Assembly (NCBI GenBank): GCA_022559845.1 | Contig: CM040123.1 | Span: 303,106,642 to 303,170,641 of the forward strand | DNA from: Amorphophallus konjac | Lineage: Eukaryota > Streptophyta > Magnoliopsida > Alismatales > Araceae | Length of the DNA: 64,000 nucleotides | Direction: 5' to 3' | Part shown: positions 1 through 11,149 of the stretch, piece by piece | Layout: the number at the start of each line of letters is the position of its first letter | Numbering within the stretch: the first letter of the stretch is position 1 | Notes under the pieces: model-generated | What the model was told of the DNA's origin: nothing | The model's input: only the letters and a program-made list of their open reading frames with translations | Database searches by the model: none | Made by a program: the position numbers and the translations under genes

Positions 1-1046
1 GTAAACCTGTGAATGGAGGAAGATGATAATGGCCAATCACACCAATGCAAATCACGGCACACATAATTTTTAGGTTATTCGATCTGCCACGCAGATCTAC
101 GTCCACCCCACACTCAAACCTGAGTGTGACTTCCCCTTGCAACAGCAATAACCACAGACTCAGTTTGCAAACAAACGCTGACCTACAGCTTGACCTAGAA
201 GAACACTCTCCTCTCTTCTTCTGATCAAATTAGAAGGAACCGTGAGTAACACCCAGTTACACACAACCAGAGGACCGGTCCTCTCTTCCTCTGAAGCACA
301 GAGAGAATCATTCTCTTCAACCAGTTTCATCATTCTTCAAATGTCAGAGCTATGAGCCACTTTACACCACTGAACAGCCATTTCAAACTGCTATACAGCC
401 ATTTGTCTGCTTTGTCCATCCATTTTCACCCTTAATCCACAGCTAAAAAGTCTTCTTTCATTATGTGAATTCTTCTGTCAGAAGTCGACTTGTAAGCCAT
501 TTCGAGTCGACTTGAGGTTCTTGGTTTTCAGCTGTTTCACACCTGCTGCCTATTATTCACCTTTGCACTGCTATTTGTCACCATTGTTGCCTATTATTCA
601 CCTAGTCCATCTATTTGTTACCCTTAAGGTAGTATCTGTCACCCGTAATGCACATTTGTCAGCCTTAAGGGATATTTTTCACCCTTATTCTTCAGCGGGT
701 ACAGAGTCTATCTTAAGGTGATATATCAGCTTGTTTCTTCAGCGATTGGAGGCTTCTTCTGCAGAGTTGCTTCTAGGGCTGCTGTGACATTGCCATACTT
801 ATGCTTACCTGAATTCTTCAGATATTACAATTCTTCAAACATACATTCTTCAAGCATACAGACATAACAGTTCAAGCATTCATAGCATTGACATTACAAC
901 TCTTCAAGCGTTCATATGAAAATGTTGTTCAATGCATTAGAAAATATATCAACATTAGCCATCACACATCAAATTCATGATATAAAAAATCATTATCATA
1001 ATATGATTCATAGTGTTAGACATCATCAAAACCACATGGCACAACA
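1..1046 (-). mobile_element. Sirevirus-type (Ty1/copia) LTR, left end outside window
   Basis: The right edge reads ...CATGGCACAACA, so on the minus strand the LTR opens TGTTGTGCCATG followed by TTTTGATGATG, the usual opening of Sirevirus/Maximus LTRs. Positions 60-300 match the plan of the better preserved LTR at 24100-24370: a block of wet/dry ACCCC and CTCTTC runs around paired GAGG/CCTC stretches. About 200 bp should lie outside the window. Between 550 and 700 a loose motif TTTGTCACCCTTA recurs about five times. No polypurine tract follows position 1046, so this is either a solo LTR or a 5' LTR whose body lies to the left of the window. Confidence 0.75.
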
Positions 1047-1588
1047 ATAACATTACTACTTAGTTCAAAGAATTCACCTTTGAGAGTGAAAGAAATCATC
1101 TTCATATTATCTACTTTCGAATTTAGAAAATCAAATAAACATTTAACTAGATTTGTTAATAACTATATTTATTAAAATCTATTTATTGTTAATTTTTTGT
1201 GACGTAGGATCCTCCTGCAGTCGGTGATGGTGGAGATGTTACGAATGACGAATGAGGATGATGCAGTGGATATCTCTTGATTTTTTTTAATGATACTATG
1301 AAAAAATGATACATTTCAATTAATGTAACTATAACTTTTTTTATTCAAAGATTTATGTGTTGTGGACGTTCTTTATTGTAATTTACAATATGATTTTATC
1401 CTATTGTGTGTTGTATATGTTGTTTATTACGTGTTTTATATATATATATTTTAACAGAATGCCACAATGACAAATTTAAGATCCTAAAAACTCAGATAGC
1501 ATTACATGAATTGAACAGTTTCAGCACTACATCTTCTCATCTTATGTGTTATTTGTAAAAGCACAAGGTTTCCAATTCTTCACTAGCG
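1047..1588. other. AT-rich 3' flank of the PPR gene
   Basis: About 540 bp of mostly AT-rich sequence with no ORF of note and no repeat shared with the rest of the window. It lies downstream of the PPR stop codon and would hold its 3' UTR and polyadenylation signals, but I cannot place a single polyA site with confidence. Confidence 0.4.
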
Positions 1589-3245
1589 TCATCTTTTCCA
1601 TGATGCCCCGTATAACAACTCATAGATTTCTCTGGATGGGACCAATGACTTCTGTTGCATGACTGTCGAGATTTTTTCAGCCTCCTTCAATTTCTCACAC
1701 TGGCATAAGCTTCTAATAACTGAAGTATAGGCAGCTAAGTTGGGAGAGGGTCCTCTCCATTCCATTTCATGATATAATTTTAGAGCTTCCTGAAATTTCC
1801 CAGCTCGACCAAAACCATCAATAAGAGTGGAGTAGGTCAACTCATCAGGTACAAATCCTTTATCTAATAAAACTGTTACAATATCATCTGCACTTTTTAC
1901 ATTGCCAACTTTACATAGTAGCCCAATCATCTCATTTACAGCACTGCAACTTGGCAAATATCCCCTATCAATCATTTGGTTGTAGAAAGCTAAGCTATCC
2001 TCCAACCTATCCAATCTAGAGCACCATTCAATCAGAAGGTTATATGTCTCGTCATATGGATTCAGTCCTGCCAGTAACATCTCATGCATCAAGCGATTTG
2101 CATCCTCTATTTTCCCTTCCCTACAAAGAAGCCCCATAAGTGACGTACATACATAAGAATTCATGCAATGACCTCTCTTGAGCATATTATCATAAGAATT
2201 ATAAGCCAATTGCAAGTTACCCATTTTGCAGTGAGCATAGACTGTCAGACTACAAGCAACATCATCGAGGATCATGTTCTTTTGTAGCATCCTCTTCAGC
2301 AATATAAGACCTTCTTCTGCCCTGTTTTCTTCAATGATCTTAAGGATTAGAGTTGTATTAACAATCACGGTAGGCGAGCATCTTTTCCCATGAATTCTAT
2401 CTAGAATATCAACAACTTTTAGCAACGTCCCTCCTTTGCACATTGCATTGATCATGATTTCTACTGTCAATTGATTTGGGTATATTCTTTTAACAACCAT
2501 GTACTCGTAAAGTCCTCCAAACCAGTTCATGTTGATCAGATCTCTGCACCACATGCAACAAAGTGTTGAAAGATATGAGACTCGGAAGAAATCCATGTTC
2601 TCCTACGTAAGCACAGGCTCTGAAAGCCACATCAAGCATTCTCAACTTTGAATAAGTCTGTACAAGAAAATCAAAAACTCTGGGACTAGAAAGAACAACT
2701 TCGTATGTGACCAAGAGTGTCTCCACAATCGAAAACACAGAAGCCTCTGACCCAGAATTCTTCAGAATAACCGATTCCAGCAATGCCCTTGCATCGAGAA
2801 GCAACCCAGCCCGAACAAGAATATGGACCATTACACAATATAAGCGAACCCCGTGTTGGTAGTTCCTTCGTCGAGAACACCAGTGGAAGAAACCCAAAGC
2901 TTTCTTCTCGTCAACCGGTTCTTTCAGATTAAGCAGTACGCCATCCACAAGGGTGTTGCTTAGCTCCAGCGACCTGAAACTTGAATCCAGATACTCCCAA
3001 TTCGTGCTTTTCCTTAATAGATTACAGATTGGGTCCAATGCCTCAACGCCCTCGACTTTTGTCGTGCAAAAGAACAGCAGCGGAATCCCAAGATTGCGGG
3101 CATGCACAGATCCCAATTCTCGTCCAGAAAATTCACCAAATTTTCTAAAAACCAGGGCAAGGCTTGGGCTTCTTCTACATAGACGATCCATAAAGTCGTC
3201 TCGTGGTAGAAAAACCTCTTTGCGACTCCAAAGCAATACAGCCAC
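1589..3245 (-). CDS. P-class pentatricopeptide repeat protein, one frameshift
   Basis: PPR proteins bind organellar RNA in mitochondria or plastids and act in processing, stability or translation; that role is inferred from the family. The N-terminal 90 residues are basic and hydrophobic, as in an organelle transit peptide. Ten back-to-back 35-residue P-type repeats follow, with typical pieces such as TYNLLIEWCSR and TYSTLIDGFGRAGK, and the protein ends 14 residues after the last repeat. There is no E, E+ or DYW tail, so it is not an editing-type PPR. The frame breaks inside repeat 2: the first part (start at 3245) runs in one frame to about 2515, and the rest (to 1589) is in another. One extra base near 2514 explains it, since both sides otherwise keep exact repeat spacing. 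Without introns the protein would be about 550 residues. The break may be an assembly error, a young pseudogene, or an unrecognised short intron. It is the only cellular gene here. Confidence 0.88.
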
Positions 3246-3480
3246 TAAATTCTTACATCAAACACTCGACAAAAATCGGAATCTAGGTTTAAAAAAAAAT
3301 TGTTATGTTCTCATTGGAAACAACTTGACGTCAAATAAGCAGCACCCCACGAGACATTATATCCTCGGCATCCTCTTCCGGCTGAGGAAGCTCGGATCGG
3401 GCGTCCCCCATGCGTGCCTCGCCATCGTCGCCGCATGGCCACGGCCGACGCCGCACGATTGCGTGTTTTATGTTAAGTTG
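3246..3480. other. PPR 5' flank
   Basis: This 235-bp stretch lies directly upstream of the PPR start codon (the gene reads leftwards) and would hold its promoter and 5' UTR. Its distal half, 3360-3460, is GC-rich, unlike the AT-rich sequence on both sides. I see no convincing TATA box. Confidence 0.35.
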
Positions 3481-4313
3481 CGTCGATTGTGGTGTATAAT
3501 TGTAACTTTAAATAGATTTTTAAAAATTTAAAATATAGAAAATAAATGTGGAGAAAATTTTCGACGGAATTTCGACCAACTAACAATTCGTCGTAACCAA
3601 TTTCACGCACTTATTTTTTGACATATTTCGAAAAGTTCAGACATATTTTCGACCAACTAAATGTTCATCGGATCAAATTTGATCCACATTAGTTCCAACG
3701 TATTAATTATCCGTCTCAAATACGTCGAACATTAACGACGTCTTTTCGACCCAAGGTAGTTTCGTCAGAAGTAATTTGATCCACATTAGTTCCGACGTAT
3801 TAATTATCCGTCTCAAATTCGTCGAGCATTAGCGATGTAATTTCGACACAATAATAGTTCGTCGGAACTAATTTGACCCACAGGTTTTTAACGTATTATT
3901 TATCCGATAGAAATACGTTGAAAATTAACGACGTATTTCCCACCAAAATAATTTTCGTTGCAACTAATTTAACTCATATGTTTGCGACGACATAATATAT
4001 CTGTCGGAAATACGTCGAAAACTTTAGACCTATTTTCAACTAAATTATGTTCATCGTAATAATTAATTAATTTTCGTATTATTAATTACCGACATAAATA
4101 GCCACCATAATTTCGACGATATAATTTCGTTGGTAATTTCGAACGCATTGGCGACGCTATTGGAATACGTCCGAAATTTACGACGTAAGATTTCTAACGT
4201 CCATATTCCGTCGCAAACTCGTCGAAAATATGTCAAAAATTCACATTGCGACGTATCTCCGATGTATTTGCGACGACAAATGGACGTCGGAATTTCTCAT
4301 TTTTCTTGTAGTG
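3481..4313. mobile_element. CACTA (En/Spm) transposon terminal fragment
   Basis: The right edge, read on the minus strand, is CACTACAAGAAAAATGAG (ending at 4313), the standard terminus of plant CACTA elements. Inward from it lies subterminal repeat DNA rich in ACGTCG/CGACGT words, the kind of array bound by CACTA transposases. The opposite CACTA end is not present nearby, so this is a one-sided remnant; the left limit (about 3481) is an estimate. TAT at 4314-4316 could be one arm of the usual 3-bp target duplication. No transposase ORF is present. Confidence 0.75.
3590..4080. repeat. Subterminal tandem repeat, about 97-bp period, about 5 units
   Basis: The word GATCCACATT/GACCCACAGG/AACTCATATG recurs at 3681, 3778, 3876 and 3971, a period of 95-98 bp. 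Each unit also carries TTAGTTCCGACGTATT, a TACGTCGAA word and an ACGACGT word. The units have diverged noticeably, most in the right half. Confidence 0.75.
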
Positions 4314-4316
4314 TAT

Positions 4317-6254
4317 TAACTGTTACTGTAGATAGAAATACACTGTCTATTCTTAGACCGCATACGTTCATAAGCAGCCCTACGATAGACCACTTAACAT
4401 GATGAAACGGCCATTAATTAGACCGTTTGCATTCCTAAGTTCTGATTTTATGTTAACCCGAAGCATAATGCAGAACGGCCCTACTTATCTTACAATAAGC
4501 CTAGTTAATTAAGCCTTTACCCTATTTTAAGTGCAATTTTCATACTCTTGTTATACTTACTGATCATTCTAGTGGATTTCATGTTCTTTATGCACTTAGG
4601 AATTAATTTTAAACATAGATTAATTTCATGCCAAACCATATACTCTTGTATTAAATGCATATTTCAAATGTTAAGATGAATGAGATTCACTCTTGATTTA
4701 TCACTGTTCTCTTCTCATCTCATAGTCATTTCTATAAGTATATGGCATATACTCCGGTATGTGGTCATTAGTTACACTCTTTGCACTTATAGGCACACCA
4801 TCTTGGACTTGAAAGCCTCTCCGTTGGATATTCCTTCTATCGGATTAGGTGATCTTGTTTCAAGGCCTCCGTAAGTCTCTGCGTGCCTAGGATCCCCACT
4901 AGGACGCCGAGCGGGTTGTACCCTTAAAGCCCAACTTGTCTAGAAAGCACTACCGTTGAATTTCGGAGTTCTATTTCATAAACGGTCTAGAATACGACCG
5001 CTAAGGCCCACTAACGGTCGGACCTAAGACTGCTTATACATCTTTGAGTCCAGCCTGATTACTCTAGATTCGGTCCATTCTAAACGGTCCAGAAGTAGAC
5101 CGCTTTCTTCATGAAACGACCCAGTAAATGACCGCAAGGTCCCTGTTCTGTCTAACCCGAGGTTTAACCCTTGAGGTTGGTTTCCTTAATATTCTGGATG
5201 ATCTTAGGATTATCTACATAATCCGAACTTGTGATTAACAGGTTAATAAAGTTATGAAATTAAATTAATATAATGTTATGCTGTCGGAATGATACCGTAG
5301 CATAATATCCTTTCTAAGTCATTTCTTGAAATCCCATATTCAAGTTTTAAGCATTCTATACCTTGGATACTTTATCACATGGACTTTATTGAAATTGAAA
5401 TTACTGGCCAAAGTTATTGTTATCTCGTGGAAGTAGCTTGATGTATAACTTGAAGATGCAAGGGTGGGCACGGACGGTGTCCAAGGGCTCGATACTAGCC
5501 CCCTCGACGGACGGCCAGAAACCTACTATAAACTATGGGGTACGATGAGTACTGGCGTTGCATTGCGCTGAGAGTACTTTTTTTATATGCGGGTGAAAAA
5601 TCACGAGGCTCATGATGAAATTTACATTCTTGATAAATGACTTTCTAGTACATAGCCTTTACAAGGTTGTGTAAAGCACTTTCTAGTTACATGCTCGTAC
5701 TTTCTTGTTCATGAAAGGCCAAACTTATCTCTACATGACCTTGATTTATCATGTCTCTATAGTTCTTATCTTTCGTACTTTGGTTTTATACGTACGATTT
5801 ATCGTATCTCATTTTCTAGAGCTAAAATTTTAATTATTTATATATTGCCTTCATGTTGATGCGAAGATACCTACTGGGCAAGTGTGCTCATACCTGCTTT
5901 TTCTCAATTTTCCAGGAAGTATAGGTGAATCGGATTCGGCATATACGAATAACGGGTCTGAGAGTGATTGAAGGATAAATTGATCGAGAGATGCCATAGT
6001 CATTAAGTCTAGTCAAGTCTTATTGTAATTTTTGTTTTCTTCAGTCAAGTAATGTAAGGTGTCAAGTCGTGGTCTTATGTACTTTTGATCATTATTATGA
6101 AATGAAGTTTGGAGTTTTGAACCAACTACTGGTGCAATTATGTTCATGTGTCATTGTCTTGCACTCTGATTTCTTGCTTGCAAGAGGCTTACCCTGTCGA
6201 ATGTTCACGTTCTTGAGAAATTCTTCTGCTGTACTACAAGCTCGGGGCGTGACA
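4317..6254 (+). mobile_element. Tekay-like gypsy LTR remnant (solo or truncated)
   Basis: Long co-linear similarity to the LTR at 57807-61182: compare 4740-4960 with 59580-59800 (GTACTCCGGTATGTG, GTTGGATATTCCTTC, TTCAAGGCCTCCGTAAGTCT) and 5160-5340 with 59995-60170. It ends GGGGCGTGACA at 6254, matching GGGACGTGACA at 61182. No Met-tRNA primer site follows 6254, so the internal region is gone. The first 1.4 kb or so of the LTR is missing on the CACTA side. Divergence from the right-hand LTR is high, so this is an older copy or a sister family. Confidence 0.8.
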
Positions 6255-6666
6255 GCACGACCCCGCCGTCAGATTCCTCCCCGACCCTCCCTGCTTCCAC
6301 CGTAGACGCCCTGTGAGCAGGTGGGAAACCGGCCTCGCCAGCCACACCCGACCATGCCGCAGCGCCAGCCGGTCGCCACCCCGCAAGCTTCCACTCCGTT
6401 GCCGCCACTTGCAACGCACCACCCTCAGGCGGCACCACTGTCGTGACCGCCGCCGCCACCCTCTGCGATCCCTGTGCACGGCGAGCACCCACCTGCGAAC
6501 AGGCTGTGGTGGCCTCGTTGGCTACCCGTAACCACCACCGACGGCAGGAGAAGAGAAGAGAGAGAGGGTCTGTCGGTGCGAACAGAGGCGCCAGAGGAGG
6601 GAGGGTAGAGAAAGGAGAAGAGAAAGGGGTTGTGGGGAGGAAGAGAAGGAAGCACAAGGGCTCCGG
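6255..6666. other. GC-rich then purine-rich spacer
   Basis: Positions 6255-6530 are GC-rich with overlapping open frames on both strands but no recognisable domain; 6535-6660 is GA-rich. The GA-rich stretch continues at 13276 beyond the inserted TR-GAG element, so the two were joined before insertion. I do not call a gene. Confidence 0.4.
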
Positions 6667-8789
6667 TGATGCGGGACGGACACGCGACTCGACTCCAAAT
6701 GGATATGTGATCCTCGGACTCTAAGCAAGCTCGCGATCGTCCCTAACGAGGGAAGCGTACGGACATGCACGGTTGAGAAACCGGCAAAGAGCTAGGGTGG
6801 TCAACTCACAATTCGTGCCCGGATCGGGTCACGGGACGGTCTCTCTCTCTCTCTCGCAGCAGCAGTGATATAAAAAGTATAGCGAGCTACGATCCTAGCA
6901 TGCTCTCTAGCAGCGGCATAAAGAAATATATACGACATAAAGCAAATGTCGAGATGGGAGCGAATACGATACCTCCACGCTACCGGGCGTGGGAAGACTT
7001 CCCGGCCGATCTTGTACTCCCGGAACAGTAAATACACAATAATTACAACAAGATAAATTACTACCCACTCCACGCAGGGAGGTAAAGGGCGACACAATGG
7101 GACCCGGGAGTAGCGGTTTCGGGTTGACGGGCCGCTTCTTGTGTTGCTTCGGAGGCACACGTACTCACGACCAAGGGGCCCACGTTCTGGTCCGAGGGGC
7201 CGTGTGTAACCGGGGTGGCACCACTGTGGTGGGGATGCCTTGAGGGGCGCTCCCTGGGACGGCAGTATACTGGTTCGCCGGCCGGAGGCCGGGCGGCTCC
7301 GTTCTTCACTCGCCGGAGTTGCTGCCCACGGATCTGAACTCTGTTTCAGACCCATGCGTCCCGACGAAATCTGCTGCTGTGGTCACTCTCGACGTCAGAT
7401 CGACGCACAAGAGGTACCGATGGAAAGCGGACTTGAAATCCTTCAATATATGGCCAGAGAAAGAAATTTAAATTTCCTGTTGATGGCCTTTATCGAATTT
7501 TTAAGCTGTTGGCTCACATGATCTGAAAACTTAGGACAGAACCAAGTTTTCCTGAGAGTTGGCATTGACCGCATTGTAAACCTTCGATTCAGCTTTTGAG
7601 CCCTTCATAAAAGTTGTAGATACCGAAGAGCGGAAAACGGAGATATATCTTATGAAAGGTTTGGTGAAAGTTTCAATTTTTTGGGGATTTTATACTGACT
7701 CGGGGTTGGATCTGGACAGCAGAAATAGGATTGAAGTTGGGGAAAAGACACAATTTCTAAAAATAGGTAGAGGGATTTTGAAATTCGACGAAAATTTGTG
7801 AAGGGTGGGGATGGTGGACAGATACTCCAATAAATTTGGGGATTCAAACAAAAATCAAGAAGGGGGTCGAAAGGGAGAAGAACTAACCTTCTGCTACATA
7901 GATCTGAAAAGGGACAGATCAGGAAGATAGAAAGACACGAAAATGGAAAAAATATAAAAGAAGGTGAAATTACGGGATACTTTTACTGGAGGGTGGGGAT
8001 CAAGTGGGGAACCAACCCTGAAAATCTCAACTCCAGATGAGGTCAGAGTGGGGAGTTAAAAATCTCGGAGTGAACCTCTATCCAGTAGAACAGAACCTTG
8101 GACAACACTTCGGAAGCGACTTCGCGGCGGCTCGATGGCGGCACGAACGGCGGTGGCGGCACATGAGATGAATCTAGAGATAAAGGGGATGAGATAGAAG
8201 GGGTTTCCACCCTGAAATCTTGAAGGAAGAGGAAGGAACCAGAGGGAGAGAGAGGGGGGCGCAAATCTACTCCAAGCATTCAACAATTTTTCTTCTCATT
8301 AATTCTTCAAAAATGGAAATACAAGGTACTTATAATAAATGACAAATGACCTAATCTACCCTTAGATCTAGGGTTAGGAGGGGTACTTAAGGGACTTCAC
8401 ATTTAAATGTGATCAAACAAAAAAAATAAAATTTCTAATTATTTCTAATGGGGGGGCGCCCCCTTGACCAAGGGGTAAGGGTAGGTGGCCAACTTTGACA
8501 TTTTAAACCACTTGTCTCCCCATGTGTCCAATTGACTTGTCAAACCTTCTAGATGCCACCTTGGCTTTTGACCAGCCCCACATGGATGAGGTGGACCAAT
8601 GGGGAAGGAGTGGGGGGGCCCTTGCAGGTCCTACTAGCATTTTGCACATAAACCCACACAATCCTAAGGAAGAACAAATAGGCTCATAAAGACTTACAAT
8701 TGCGAATCTACTTCCCCATGGATATAAAAATAAATAAAAGGACACAAATACAAAAATAAAATATACATGCTCGGAGTTGATTCCTATCA
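6667..8789 (-). repeat. TR-GAG 3' LTR
   Basis: The copy next to the purine tract, hence the 3' LTR of a minus-strand element. It includes a CT/GA microsatellite at about 6839-6860 and a 12-bp perfect GC palindrome at 8452-8463. Confidence 0.9.
8451..8580 (-). promoter_or_regulatory. U3 palindromes and W-box-like cluster of the TR-GAG LTR
   Basis: A perfect palindrome GGGGGCGCCCCC (8452-8463) runs into a second inverted repeat CCCCTTG-AC-CAAGGGG (8460-8475). TTGACC or TTGACT words, the WRKY W-box core, occur at 8464, 8532 and 8568. The same arrangement is kept in the other LTR near 12937-13065. These lie 200-340 bp inside the sense start of the LTR, in U3, where the promoter sits. A role in stress-driven transcription is inference only. 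Confidence 0.45.
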
Positions 8790-8805
8790 ATTCTCCCCGG
8801 GTGGG
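8790..8805 (-). other. TR-GAG polypurine tract
   Basis: On the minus strand, CCCACCCGGGGAGAAT lies immediately before the LTR opening TGATAGGAATC. It is the expected place for plus-strand priming, though the tract is short and interrupted. Confidence 0.6.
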
Positions 8806-9217
8806 AAGAACTCGACCCCGTCGAGTAGGGGATGTGGCTGCTCGAGTAGCTCCGGCGGATCCGTCATCGTACCATGAAGCGCGGAGTACGCTCCACTCCA
8901 AGTAATCGACACATGCTCTTCCCGTATAGATTCGATATGCACACGCTACCGTGGGAATGAGGTTAGATGTGGACACTCCGGGGTAGGGCCACTCTCAAAG
9001 GAGGGAAGGCGGCTCGAAGACTCACTAGGAATCACCGCGGGTCCCTTATGTGACTAGATCCGATATGTGAAGTAGAACCGATCCCAAAGTCCGATAAGTC
9101 TCATACTCGAAAGGGACTAACAATGCGAGCATACAAATCGACTTGACTCGATGCATGCACAAACACATGACAGACAAACGAAACAAAGGCTCACAAGGAC
9201 CCTAAACAAACCTAATG

Positions 9218-10171
9218 TTAGTCCAACCCGTACATGGGTGACGACGGACCAGGACATCCGAATATGTGCCATGCATGCATCTTATGTACCCGAAGGTTGG
9301 TGGTATGGGAAACACCTAGACGCCCAAGTATGACCCAGTCATGCATGAATGGCCCTTTGGATTTGGGAGACTTGAAAGGGCTAGGAGAGCCGGGTGTGGA
9401 CGAGCCGGGTGTGGGTGTATCGAGATTGGGCTTGGTGGGTATAGATGACCCGGCCTGTGGGGTAGGTGTGTGGTAGTGGACTCCCTCAAAGAAATGAAGT
9501 ATATATTGAGGGTCAAGGGGACCACTAGGGAATCGGTCAAAGGGATCAAAGAAGGTATGACCCCTTGTGGTGGGTTCCCACAAGTCACGGTCCCATGCAT
9601 GGAAGTCTTGAAGGTGTGTATGGTCACCTTCATACATTGTGGTAGATGGGACGATGATCATATGTAAGAAATAAGATTCCTCCCTGGGGCAAAAGGGTAT
9701 GAAGTCGGGCTCGTCCGACATAGGGAGGAATAAGAGAATCTCCGTGGTGACACAACTCACGGTGCACACGGAGGTAATGGACCCTAAGGCCGAATGGGTG
9801 AAGCTAAGACTAGTGGGTTGGTCGAAACCTCGGGCCAATAAATGCGTCAACTTCCATTGCCAACCTAAAGCAAGAATAAGGTCACCCAATGTGTCAACAT
9901 GGTGACTAGATCGGAATGTAGTATGGTAGGAGTTGACGGGCACCAAAGGTAGGGTAGGGTCCATAGATGGGTAAGGAGGTGGGACCAAACCATCCTTGAG
10001 CCAACTAAGAAGCGGCTCGGCTATGTATAGCGTACCCATTAGAAATACGGGTGGCTCGGGTTGAGGTGGCTCCAAACAAGACGGCTCCGGATGAGGATCG
10101 GAAAGTAAGAATGGTAACGGAGCACTTATGGGTAACGGAGCACTCATGGGTGGTGAAAGAAGGGCCTCCAT
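9218..10171 (-). CDS. Accessory ORF downstream of gag in TR-GAG (unknown)
   Basis: A 317-codon open frame that I do not recognise. It begins with a proline/serine-rich segment (residues 1-45), then a mixed hydrophobic region (about 45-225) and a second Pro/Ser/Thr-rich tail. The frame extends upstream of 10171 through one TAG (10258) towards gag, so it was probably the C-terminal part of a gag polyprotein, later split by a frameshift near 10480. It has no DTG/DSG protease motif, no reverse transcriptase motif and no zinc knuckle. It takes the place where pol would lie. Sparse motifs (L-x-L-x-P-V-x-S, then GF, then TH-x-A, then M-I-I-V-P-S) also appear, in the same order, in the accessory domain of the Tat-like element at 50248-51549. 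Confidence 0.55.
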   Translation of the reverse strand: MEALLSPPMSAPLPISAPLPFLLSDPHPEPSCLEPPQPEPPVFLMGTLYIAEPLLSWLKDGLVPPPYPSMDPTLPLVPVNSYHTTFRSSHHVDTLGDLILALGWQWKLTHLLARGFDQPTSLSFTHSALGSITSVCTVSCVTTEILLFLPMSDEPDFIPFCPREESYFLHMIIVPSTTMYEGDHTHLQDFHAWDRDLWEPTTRGHTFFDPFDRFPSGPLDPQYILHFFEGVHYHTPTPQAGSSIPTKPNLDTPTPGSSTPGSPSPFKSPKSKGPFMHDWVILGRLGVSHTTNLRVHKMHAWHIFGCPGPSSPMYGLD

Positions 10172-10329
10172 GATGGGGAGAGGGCTTGGGGATGCCGGAG
10201 GTGGGGCCGGGTTAGAACTACCGGCTATGGATTCCCTAGGCGTGGGTATGGCTACCTACGGTCTCGGAGGAGGGCATGGAGAAACCAGTGACTCCATATA
10301 GGCACATCTCCTATCCACCCGATCCGAAA

Positions 10330-10824
10330 TCATTTGCACAAGTTCGGCAACAGTACGGGTTGGAGTAGGGTAATCGTGGTGGACTCGCCTGTAGTCAACT
10401 GGCCTAGGCTTGGGTACATGAAGGGCTTCTTGCCTCGGATATGACCCACTTGGTTGGAAGTGATTGGGTGGGGTCGATTGGAGGTGACCGGGCCGGGTAG
10501 GTAGACCTTCCTAAGCTCGCCCTTCATCTCATGCCACGACTCGATGGACCGTTGCATCCTAATCTCCCTCATGCGTTCAATGCACTCCCATTTCCAGGCG
10601 GCTTCGTGGACAAGCCGCTTTTGGGCAAAACTAGCTTGCATGGCATCGGACATAGCGTAACATGCAAAATATGTGTCCATGGCTGCTTCCCACTTGAGGT
10701 AGTCGCTCGAGACCTTGGAGCCATGAAAGTCTGTGGCTTCAGGCCTATGGAAGTGGATGGGATGGTTGCCAAGCCCACGGGTGTCATACCGCCCGTGGTA
10801 AGGCCTAGACGACTTGGAGTCCAT
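10330..10824 (-). pseudogene. TR-GAG gag (capsid) fragment
   Basis: The likely start is the ATG at 10824 (MDSKSSRP...). Residues about 25-125 show the retrotransposon gag fold signature of chromovirus-type capsids: an F-x-G word, a YLKWEAAMDTYF segment in the place of the usual DFLDWLxxVExxF, and SWHEMKGELRKVYLPG in the place of the usual TWxxMKxxLxxRFxPP. The frame leaves gag after LRKVYLPG by a frameshift near 10480-10500. No CCHC zinc knuckle is seen. Gag would form the particle in which the RNA is packaged. Confidence 0.75.
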
Positions 10825-11134
10825 TGGACATCGGGGAACTATAAGATGGACATGCCGACACAAATAGACAAACACTAGACACGACGACAATACAAGTTGG
10901 AATGCACTAACTAATGCACACTAAGGACCCTAGATGTAAACCAAGACTCGGTACGTGGCGGAGTTAATCGATCCGAAGATCACTCGCGCAAGTGTGCGGC
11001 CTTCCCGATAGGTATAGCCTAACATTCGGACAACACCGTTTGATATACCGATTAATGGTATGCAAATGTGACATTTAGACCGACTTAAACGACTCTTTTT
11101 TTTTATTTTTTTAGACACCCTAGACTCAACTGGC

Positions 11135-11146
11135 GCTCTGATACCA
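11135..11146 (-). other. TR-GAG primer binding site (Met-tRNA)
   Basis: On the minus strand TGGTATCAGAGC follows the 5' LTR end after three bases. This 12-mer is complementary to the 3' end of plant initiator Met-tRNA and fixes the orientation of the element. Confidence 0.9.
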
Positions 11147-11149
11147 AAC

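Noticed and set aside
6205..6657. 150-codon frame, minus strand, GC-rich
   Set aside because: Spans the end of the LTR remnant and unassigned DNA, with other frames open in the same place; no domain.
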